Below are positions 33,953 to 43,799 of a stretch of 64,000 nt of DNA, piece after piece; within the stretch, counting starts at the first letter, position 1; the number at the start of each line of letters is the position of its first letter. This DNA comes from Bathymodiolus brooksi (lineage: Eukaryota > Mollusca > Bivalvia > Mytilida > Modiolidae), in contig OY804589.1 in assembly GCA_963680875.1 (NCBI GenBank), positions 24,602,353-24,666,352 of the forward strand, written 5' to 3'. Below the pieces are notes generated by a model, which saw only the letters and a program-made list of their open reading frames with translations, was not told the origin of the DNA and did not search any database. Both the position numbers and the translations under genes were made by a program.

Positions 33953-36900
33953 GAAAAATAAAGATTCTTTACCTTCCAAATAGAGTAAAGGTAGCAACTA
34001 CCATACGATCATGACCACGACAGCTCCTTGGTGAAAATAAAGATTCTTTACCTTCCAAATAGAGTAAAGGTAGCAACTACCATACGATCATGACCACGAC
34101 AGCTCCTTGGTGAAAAATAAAGATTCTTTACCTTCCAAATAGAGTAAAGGTAGCAACTACCATACGATCATGACCACGACAGCTCCTTGGTGAAAAATAA
34201 AGATTCTTTACCTTCCAAATAGAGTAAAGGTAGCAACTACCATACGATCATGACCACGACAGCTCCTTGGTGAAAAATAAAGATTCTTTACCTTCCAAAT
34301 AGAGTAAAGGTAGCAACTACCATACGATCATGACCACGACAGCTCCTTGGTGAAAAATAAAGATTCTTTACCTTCCAAACAGGGTAAAGGTAGCAACTAC
34401 CATACGATTATTACCACGACAGCTCCTTGGTGAAAAATAAAGATTCTTTACCTTCCAAATAGAGTAAAGGTAGCAACTACCATACGATCATGACCACGAC
34501 AGCTCCTTGGTGAAAAATAAAGATTCTTTACCTTCCAAATAGAGTAAAGGTAGCAACTACCATACGATCATGACCACGACAGCTCCTTGGTGAAAAATAA
34601 AGATTCTTTACCTTCCAAATAGAGTAAAGGTAGCAACTACCATATGATCATGACCACGACAGCTCCTTGGTGAAAAATAAAGATTCTTTACCTTCCAAAT
34701 AGAGTAAAGGTAGCAACTACCATACGATCATGACCACGACAGCTCCTTGGTGAAAAATAAAGATTCTTTACCTTCCAAATAGAGTAAAGGTAGCAACTAC
34801 CATACGATCATGACCACGACAGCTCCTTGGTGAAAAATAAAGATTCTTTACCTTCCAAATAGAGTAAAGGTAGCAACTACCATACGATCATGACCACGAC
34901 AGCTCCTTGGTGAAAAATAAAGATTCTTTACCTTCCAAATAGAGTAAAGGTAGCAACTACCATACGATCATGACCACGACAGCTCCTTGGTGAAAATAAA
35001 GATTCTTTACCTTCCAAATAGAGTAAAGGTAGCAACTACCATACGATCATGACCACGACAGCTCCTTGGTGAAAAATAAAGATTCTTTACCTTCCAAATG
35101 GAGTAAAGGTAGCAACTACCATACGATCATGACCACGACAGCTCCTTGGTGAAAAATAAAGATTCTTTACCTTCCAAATAGAGTAAAGGTAGCAACTACC
35201 ATACGATCATGACCACGACAGCTCCTTGGTGAAAAAAAAAGATTCTTTACCTTCCAAATAGAGTAAAGGTAGCAACTACCATACGATCATGACCACGACA
35301 GCTCCTTGGTGAAAAATAAAGATTCTTTACCTTCCAAATAGAGTAAAGGTAGCAACTACCATACGATCATGACCACGACAGCTCCTTGGTGAAAAATAAA
35401 GATTCTTTACCTTCCAAATAGAGTAAAGGTAGCAACTACCATACGATCATGACCACGACAGCTCCTTGGTGAAAAATAAAGATTCTTTACCTTCCAAATA
35501 GAGTAAAGGTAGCAACTACCATACGATCATGACCACGACAGCTCCTTGGTGAAAAATAAAGATTCTTTACCTTCCAAATAGAGTAAAGGTAGCAACTACC
35601 ATACGATCATGACCACGACAGCTCCTTGGTGAAAAATAAAGATTCTTTACCTTCCAAATAGAGTAAAGGTAGCAACTACCATACGATCATGACCACGACA
35701 GCTCCTTGGTGAAAAATAAAGATTCTTTACCTTCCAAATAGAGTAAAGGTAGCAACTACCATACGATCATGACCACGACAGCTCCTTGGTGAAAAATAAA
35801 GATTCTTTACCTTCCAAATAGAGTAAAGGTAGCAACTACCATACGATCATGACCACGACAGCTCCTTGGTGAAAAATAAAGATTCTTTACCTTCCAAATA
35901 GAGTAAAGGTAGCAACTACCATACGATCATGACCACGACAGCTCCTTGGTGAAAAATAAAGATTCTTTACCTTCCAAATAGAGTAAAGGTAGCAACTACC
36001 ATACGATCATGACCACGACAGCTCCTTGGTGAAAAATAAAGATTCTTTACCTTCCAAATAGAGTAAAGGTAGCAACTACCATACGATCATGACCACGACA
36101 GCTCCTTGGTGAAAAATAAAGATTCTTTACCTTCCAAATAGAGTAAAGGTAGCAACTACCATACGATCATGACCACGACAGCTCCTTGGTGAAAAATAAA
36201 GATTCTTTACCTTCCAAATAGAGTAAAGGTAGCAACTACCATACGATCATGACCACGACAGCTCCTTGGTGAAAAATAAAGATTCTTTACCTTCCAAATA
36301 GAGTAAAGGTAGCAACTACCATACGATCATGACCACGACAGCTCCTTGGTGTAAAATAAAGATTCTTTACCTTCCAAATAGAGTAAAGGTAGCAACTACC
36401 ATATGATCATGACCACGACAGCTCCTTGGTGAAAAATAAAGATTCTTTACCTTCCAAATAGAGTAAAGGTAGCAACTACCATACGATCATGACCACGACA
36501 GCTCCTTGGTGAAAAATAAAGATTCTTTACCTTCCAAATAGAGTAAAGGTAGCAACTACCATACGATCATGACCACGACAGCTCCTTGGTGAAAAATAAA
36601 GATTCTTTACCTTCCAAATAGAGTAAAGGTAGCAACTACCATACGATCATGACCACGACAGCTCCTTGGTGAAAAATAAAGATTCTTTACCTTCCAAATA
36701 GAGTAAAGGTAGCAACTACCATACGATCATGACCACGACAGCTCCTTGGTGAAAATAAAGATTCTTTACCTTCCAAATAGAGTAAAGGTAGCAACTACCA
36801 TACGATCATGACCACGACAGCTCCTTGGTGAAAAATAAAGATTCTTTACCTTCCAAATGGAGTAAAGGTAGCAACTACCATACGATCATGACCACGACAG

Positions 36901-38949
36901 CTCCTTGGTGAAAAATAAAGATTCTTTACCTTCCAAATAGAGTAAAGGTAGCAACTACCATACGATCATGACCACGACAGCTCCTTGGTGAAAAAAAAAG
37001 ATTCTTTACCTTCCAAATAGAGTAAAGGTAGCAACTACCATACGATCATGACCACGACAGCTCCTTGGTGAAAAATAAAGATTCTTTACCTTCCAAATAG
37101 AGTAAAGGTAGCAACTACCATACGATCATGACCACGACAGCTCCTTGGTGAAAAATAAAGATTCTTTACCTTCCAAATAGAGTAAAGGTAGCAACTACCA
37201 TACGATCATGACCACGACAGCTCCTTGGTGAAAAATAAAGATTCTTTACCTTCCAAATAGAGTAAAGGTAGCAACTACCATACGATCATGACCACGACAG
37301 CTCCTTGGTGAAAAATAAAGATTCTTTACCTTCCAAATAGAGTAAAGGTAGCAACTACCATACGATCATGACCACGACAGCTCCTTGGTGAAAAATAAAG
37401 ATTCTTTACCTTCCAAATAGAGTAAAGGTAGCAACTACCATACGATCATGACCACGACAGCTCCTTGGTGAAAAATAAAGATTCTTTACCTTCCAAATAG
37501 AGTAAAGGTAGCAACTACCATACGATCATGACCACGACAGCTCCTTGGTGAAAAATAAAGATTCTTTACCTTCCAAATAGAGTAAAGGTAGCAACTACCA
37601 TACGATCATGACCACGACAGCTCCTTGGTGAAAAATAAAGATTCTTTACCTTCCAAATAGAGTAAAGGTAGCAACTACCATACGATCATGACCACGACAG
37701 CTCCTTGGTGAAAAATAAAGATTCTTTACCTTCCAAATAGAGTAAAGGTAGCAACTACCATACGATCATGACCACGACAGCTCCTTGGTGAAAAATAAAG
37801 ATTCTTTACCTTCCAAATAGAGTAAAGGTAGCAACTACCATACGATCATGACCACGACAGCTCCTTGGTGAAAAATAAAGATTCTTTACCTTCCAAATAG
37901 AGTAAAGGTAGCAACTACCATACGATCATGACCACGACAGCTCCTTGGTGAAAAATAAAGATTCTTTACCTTCCAAATAGAGTAAAGGTAGCAACTACCA
38001 TACGATCATGACCACGACAGCTCCTTGGTGAAAAATAAAGATTCTTTACCTTCCAAATAGAGTAAAGGTAGCAACTACCATACGATCATGACCACGACAG
38101 CTCCTTGGTGTAAAATAAAGATTCTTTACCTTCCAAATAGAGTAAAGGTAGCAACTACCATACGATCATGACCACGACAGCTCCTTGGTGAAAAATAAAG
38201 ATTCTTTACCTTCCAAATAGAGTAAAGGTAGCAACTACCATACGATCATGACCACGACAGCTCCTTGGTGAAAAATAAAGATTCTTTACCTTCCAAATAG
38301 AGTAAAGGTAGCAACTACCATACGATCATGACCACGACAGCTCCTTGGTGAAAAATAAAGATTCTTTACCTTCCAAATAGAGTAAAGGTAGCAACTACCA
38401 TACGATCATGACCACGACAGCTCCTTGGTGAAAAATAAAGATTCTTTACCTTCCAAATAGAGTAAAGGTAGCAACTACCATACGATCATGACCACGACAG
38501 CTCCTTGGTGAAAAATAAAGATTCTTTACCTTCCAAATAGAGTAAAGGTAGCAACTACCATACGATCATGACCACGACAGCTCCTTGGTGAAAAATAAAG
38601 ATTCTTTACCTTCCAAATAGAGTAAAGGTAGCAACTACCATACGATCATGACCACGACAGCTCCTTGGTGAAAAATAAAGATTCTTTACCTTCCAAATAG
38701 AGTAAAGGTAGCAACTACCATACGATCATGACCACGACAGCTCCTTGGTGAAAAATAAAGATTCTTTACCTTCCAAATAGAGTAAAGGTAGCAACTACCA
38801 TACGATCATGACCACGACAGCTCCTTGGTGAAAAATAAAGATTCTTTACCTTCCAAATAGAGTAAAGGTAGCAACTACCATACGATCATGACCACGACAG
38901 CTCCTTGGTGAAAAAAAAGATTCTTTACCTTCCAAACAGGGTAAAGGTA
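33914..38949. repeat. 80-bp satellite, about 63 copies
   Basis: The unit is GCAACTACCATACGATCATG, ACCACGACAGCTCCTTGGTG, AAAAATAAAGATTCTTTACC, TTCCAAATAGAGTAAAGGTA. Its first 39 bases are the inverse of the SINE-B head, followed by the 11-bp target-site duplication GAAAAATAAAG and 30 bases of downstream flank. Copies are nearly identical; a few are 79 or 81 bp. Copy 6 (about 34314-34393) carries CAAACAGGG, also seen in the last copy, which runs into unique DNA at 38950. A 22-unit block (1759 bp) is duplicated inside. Confidence 0.98.
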
Positions 38950-39203
38950 AAACATATTTAGGATAAAAATACTTTCAACAATTCACACAAGTGATTAAAA
39001 ATGTATAATTCATTAAAAAAAAAAAAAATTACAATTTGAATTTTTGAATGAAATTTTCATGCCTCTTAATTAAATGTTGATACTTGTCAACCAAGGATAA
39101 CATATGAAAGCTTTTCAGCTTAGTTCCAATGGGGTTCATTACAAATAATAGCTTAAGTGGGTATTTAAGGTCATATCAAGAACGAGTCACTTAGAATCAT
39201 TTC
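38950..39203. other. Unique AT-rich spacer
   Basis: Begins AAACATATTTAGGATAAAAA directly after the last satellite unit. No gene or repeat was recognised up to the inverted-repeat element at 39204. Confidence 0.4.
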
Positions 39204-39373
39204 TATACAGTCAAACCTGTCTTAAGTGACCTCCCAAAGGAACAATGAAATAGGGTCACATAAGACAGGTTTAATTGATATGAAATGCACTGTGAAGGGA
39301 AATAAAAATTAAGGTCACATAATACAAGCTTTTGCTTAATAGAGGTGGTCAATAAAGCAGGTTTGACTGTATA
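39204..39373. mobile_element. MITE with CAGTCAAACCTG inverted ends
   Basis: TATACAGTCAAACCTG (39204-39219) and CAGGTTTGACTGTATA (39358-39373) are exact inverse ends around 138 bp with further internal symmetry (TCTTAAGTGACC and GGTCACATAAGACAGG). TATA flanks fit a TA-type target. A widespread non-autonomous DNA transposon pattern in invertebrates. Confidence 0.75.
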
Positions 39374-39532
39374 TGCAAAATTAAAAAGAAATTTCTATAA
39401 ATATGCAGTTTTATTTCCCCCTTTTAGCTACAGTATATTTATAGGTATTATTAATAACCCATAAAGATGAAATATACTGCAAAAAAATTGAATTAAAAAT
39501 ATAAAAGTTCAATTTAGAAATTCACCGTTTTG

Positions 39533-39582
39533 AGGATTAGGGTTATGGTGTTTAATGCCACTTTCAACAATATTTCAGTTAT
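39533..39582 (-). mobile_element. SINE-B 3' fragment
   Basis: GGATTAGGGTTATGGTGTTT, then CCACTTTCAACAATATTTCA and GTTATA. Only the 3' domain and a TAGGGTTA tail remain. Confidence 0.65.
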
Positions 39583-40002
39583 AGCAAGTCCCCGTTTTGA
39601 CCCAACAAAACTAGATATAATATCATGATTGCAGAAAGTCATTTACATAGCATGTCAAGAGGCTTCCAAATGTATGTAAATTTATTCCATAGATTCAATC
39701 TGATATGTTAACTAAAACCTGATGTAAACTAAATGCAAAGCATGTATCAAATCCAGGAATAATTTCCCATGGGAAATATTCCACTTCAACAGATTTCATA
39801 TCTATTATTTGTCATGATGAAGCATGTCATTGACCACAAGGTCAATTGCAGTGGCTGTAACTGGTATAATGTACATTTTTGTAAATGAGTGAACCAGTCG
39901 ATATTGAAATGAAAAAGAACAAAGTTCTTCATCTTGTCATGAGGCACATGAATGGTCAGATTTGGAATATGGCACAGCTGGGATCCACATGACAAGTATA
40001 AG

Positions 40003-40184
40003 TACAGTCAAATCTATATATAAAGGCCACTCATGGGAATATGAAAATGTGGCCTTTATGAGCCGTTACCCTTTATATACTGGTTCAAATTGTACGTGCT
40101 ATTCGTTAATGGGAAAAACGAGACTGTCCTTTATTGACAGTGATTTGTTATATAGGGGTGCCCTTTAATGCAGGTCTGACTGTA
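40003..40184. mobile_element. Second CAGTCAAA-type inverted-end element, diverged
   Basis: TACAGTCAAATCTATATATA at the left and GCAGGTCTGACTGTA at the right, with internal AAAGGCCACTCATGG and TGTGGCCTTTATGAGC. Related to 39204-39373. A degenerate piece may be at about 7352-7460 (AAACCTGCATATAAAGGGCA). Confidence 0.6.
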
Positions 40185-41374
40185 TGTGATTTCTTGAATG
40201 AATACATGAATATGTAAGCAGTGTCACTTCTCTACCATCAGCAAGTTATAAAAGAAAAAAGTCTATACAATTTTGGAATGCATTGTTGAAAGGGTCGTAG
40301 CCAGAATTTGTTTTGTTTGACAGTTTTGATAACTTGCCCCACTGTCCGTTCTACTCCTAAACCTTGTCCCCACATGCACTGTCTGGTCCACTCCTATGCC
40401 TCTAAGCTCTTCTTTTTTTTCAAAGAAAGGACCCATTTTGTATTTGGTACCTTGCAGTAGTTTGATGACTAGCTTTGTTTGTGGGAGAATTTTTTTTTTA
40501 TTGTTCAAGTATTTTCATAAAGCACAAATGTTTGGATGCCTTCAAAAAGTGCCCATACAAACAACGTTATATATCGCCAGAGCTGCCAAGTGTTCTACCA
40601 AGCCTCTTTTTATTAAACTTTTTAAATTTCTATTCTGACACCTTTGATATAACTTTACATCTGATTGACATACAATGACGCTTGCTTCAAACAACATGTA
40701 CAAATGAATTTGTTCCATTTGAAAAAACTAATTATGTTCATGTGTCTTTAACATGGTCGTAATACAAATTCAAAGGGAAGAATCGTAATGTGCCGCTGTT
40801 GATAATTATAGATTTCTAACCTTCAAAGATGGTAATAAATGTATGAAATAAAAGTTAGAATTATCACAGCAGTATCCTCGCATGTCGGGATGGACTCTTA
40901 CTATACTGTTCTATCAGAAATCAGAAATAACAAACAAATTGGAGGATTAAAAATTGTAAATATTGAAATTAAGTTATCACAATTTGCAGATGATATTGCA
41001 ATCTTGCTCGATGGTACAGAATTGTCTTTACAAAAAAGCCTAGAAGAATTGAACAGTTTTTGCTGATCTGTCAGGTTTAAATATTAACTATGCAAAAATA
41101 CAAGTAGTATGGAAAGGTAGTAAAAGATTCAGTGAGGAAAAATTATGTCTTAATTGGGATCTAACATGGGGAAAACATTCTTTCAATTATCTTGGGATTG
41201 ATTTTGATGTAGACCTTTCTAAAATGATTAAAATTAATTTTGAGAAAAAAATCATTGAAATAAAATCCTTAGCTTAAACAATGGAGTAAAAGACAGCTTA
41301 CTCCAATAGGAGGACGAATTACAGTAATACAAACTTTAATTCTACCAAAACTTGTACACTTGTTTACTACCTTA

Positions 41375-41624
41375 TACAGTTGTTAATGCTGGGTCCCTGG
41401 ATCAGTTTAAATAACTGATCCAAGGTCAGAACATCTAAACATCTTAGTTGGCCAGTAAATACCTGTAAATGTGTTAAATTTTTGCACCTGTTTTTGTTAA
41501 TTTTTTATTTCACTGTTATTTTCATGCAATATTTGTAGTTATTTTCCTTTAATGTCTGTTTGCACAGTGCCGATGTGTAGTCATCAGAGTTTTGATGGAT
41601 CGTCATACTATGTAGATGTAGATG
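41375..41624 (+). mobile_element. 250-bp nested insertion with 7-bp target-site duplication
   Basis: TACCTTA occurs at 41368-41374 and again at 41625-41631. Removing the insert and one copy restores the reading of the LINE across the site. The insert contains the palindrome GGATCAGTTTAAATAACTGATCC and ends in TGTAGATGTAGATG, a short tandem tail like that of a truncated retroposon. Confidence 0.75.
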
Positions 41625-42352
41625 TACCTTACCAGACCCTGGTGATAAGATTCTTAAACAATTTAATGACATGCTTTTTCAGTTTGTATGGCAGGGCCCT
41701 ATAGGAAAGATTAAAAAAGAGGTGCTATTCAAAGATTATACAAATGGTGGCCTAAAAATGATCAATCTCACTGCTTTTATTACTTCATTGAAATCAACAT
41801 GGATTCGTAGAGCTATTCATAGTGAAAAAATTAAGTACAATATAGAGTCCAAGCATGTAGATTTAGAATTATTGACTACTGCAGGTGATAAATATATTGA
41901 AATTTCTATTGAAAATTGTAAAAATGAATTCTGGAAAGATGTTCTACATGCATGGCAATAAAAGCCAATATATTTTAAGTAAAACTACCACAGATGACTC
42001 TTGGGGAAAGTTTTTTACACAACCCTATTTGGCATAATAATAAGCTTAAGATAAATCATACATGCTCTTTTCTACAAAGACTGGTATAGAAAGGGTGTCG
42101 GGATAGTAAATGATTTGGTTAAAGAAAATGGAGCATTTTATTCATTTGAGGAATTTGAAAGGAAGTATAATATTAATACAAACTTTTTGAAATACCATGG
42201 ATTCATCTCTTGCTTAAAAAAAATACTCCGAAAAATTCTATAGAGATAATGTTTCAAAAATTGAGTACCCATATATACCGAGGAATAGAGAATTTTTTTT
42301 TTTAAATAAAAAGGGCACCAGAGATACATGTATGTATGCAATATTTATATAA

Positions 42353-42486
42353 TAATGTGGTCTTGTCCAGGTAATATTTTGGCATATTACCTGGACAAGA
42401 CCACATTAATATCATTATTATACTGAGTGTCTAATTGTCCAGGTAATATGCCAAAATATTACCCAGGTAATATGTCAAAATATTAC
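42353..42486. repeat. Three tandem hairpins inside the LINE remnant
   Basis: Hairpin 1 has perfect 25-bp arms (42353-42377 and 42384-42408) with loop TTTGGC. Hairpin 2 (42442-42463) is GGTAATAT, GCCAAA, ATATTACC. Hairpin 3 (42467-42486) is GTAATAT, GTCAAA, ATATTAC. All share the core CCAGGTAATAT and a loop that is TTTGGC or its inverse. Probably another nested insertion. Confidence 0.85.
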
Positions 42487-43391
42487 AGTACCAAATATCA
42501 CTACAGAAACTTCCACGAAGTATAATATTGAGTAATAACCATGTTCAACCTACTAGTAAACAAAAATTAATGACAATGTTTGAGTTGACAGAGAATGATA
42601 TTAAACAAATTTATAAACTTCCTTTCAAAACTACAAACAAATTGTAAATTTTAGTGGTTACAATATAGAATTAACTCAGATTGATTACAAACACCTTTAT
42701 GTATAAGATCAAAATAAAACAAGATCCACGGTGTAGTTTTTGCAAAAAAGAAAAAGAAAATATGATACATTTGTTGTGTGAATGTGAAAATGTCCAGATT
42801 CTACTGGAAATATTAGATAATTGGACACTTAAAAATGGTAATTTTACTTTAAACTATAACAAAAAGACATTCATTTTGGGTTATCACAAGGAAAAAAACT
42901 CATTGATAAGCAACAAAATTTTACCAGCAATTAAATACTATATATACACATGTAGATGTCTTTCAAAAATCCTTGCTTTAACAGCCCTTATATATACTCC
43001 AAGAGCTTTATAGTACAGAACGAATAATGACCATTAAACAAGAAAACCTGGAAGTTTTCAACAATTCATGGAACTGTTGGAGTAATTTATTACAAAATAG
43101 GGACCATTCATAGTGCTTTATGTTCTTTTCTTCTTATTTATTATTGAAAAAACATATGTAGCACTTCAAAAAGTATTATTGCACAATTATAACTCTCTAT
43201 AAGATATATAAAATATTCTATTTAATTTATTCCTTCCCGAATGAAACTAATGCCTGTTCCGACCCACGTTTTTTGTTTTCCCCCTCAATTTGATTAGTTT
43301 TCTTAAGAGAGACATATTGTTTTAGTCTGATTTTTTCTTCTGCTTCCACTTCTGCTTCTTCTCAGGGAAGCTTGTCTGGACCATAACTTTT

Positions 43392-43799
43392 TAGTTCACC
43401 TGGACCAAAGGTCCAGGTGAACTATTGCCATCACTTGGCGTCCGTCGTCTGTCGTCTGTAAACTTTTCACATTTCAAGCTTCTTCTCCGAAACCACTGGG
43501 TCGATTGGAACCAAACTTAGCAGGAATGTTCCTTGGATGGTCCTCTACAAAGTTACTGTTTTTCGTTCCAGTCGGATATTCAATATGGCTGCCAAGGCCA
43601 ATAATATGCTCTGATTGGCTGAAATTTCAAAGATCTTCTTCTCTGAAACTAATGAACTGACTGAACCTAAACTGTACATGAATGATCATTGGAATGTCCT
43701 TTACCAAGTTACTGTTTTTTATGCCGATCGGAAATCCAAGATGGCCGCCATCGCAGGACATAGATTAACATTGGACCCTATGGGAAAATGTTCAAATGC
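43392..43799 (+). mobile_element. Hairpin terminus and first two diverged repeats of the satellite's source element
   Basis: Starts with a perfect 15-bp-arm hairpin 43392-43424 (TAGTTCACCTGGACC, AAA, inverse), then TTGGCGTCCGTCGTCTGTCG and internal repeats starting CTTCTTCTC at 43479 and 43635 (156 and 165 bp). These repeats differ from one another and from the array, as expected for the old edge of an expanded array. Hairpin, GGCGTCCG and repeat motifs match the minus-strand element at 13011-13421. Confidence 0.8.

Larger units (their letters stand above)
40839..43113 (+). pseudogene. LINE (L1/Tx1-like) reverse transcriptase remnant, broken
   Basis: From about 40890 the plus strand reads IEIKLSQFADDIAILLDG (the FADD catalytic motif), LSGLNINYAKIQVVW, NYLGIDFD, then RRQLTPIGGR-type thumb residues. 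After a 250-bp insertion (41375-41624) come FQFVWQGPIGKIKKEVLF and GGLKMINL. The C-terminal zinc-like motif CSFCKKEKENMIHLLCEC lies at about 42734-42787. The frame ends at TAG 43111-43113. Several frameshifts (near 41056 and 41273), stops and the insertion make it dead. The 5' half (endonuclease, first polymerase motifs) is missing. The domain order is that of L1/Tx1-type elements. Confidence 0.9.

Noticed and set aside
33914..38949. Possible CRISPR array (regular about 80-bp repeats)
   Set aside because: No unique spacers: the whole 80-bp unit repeats, the genome is eukaryotic, and the unit derives from a SINE and its flank.
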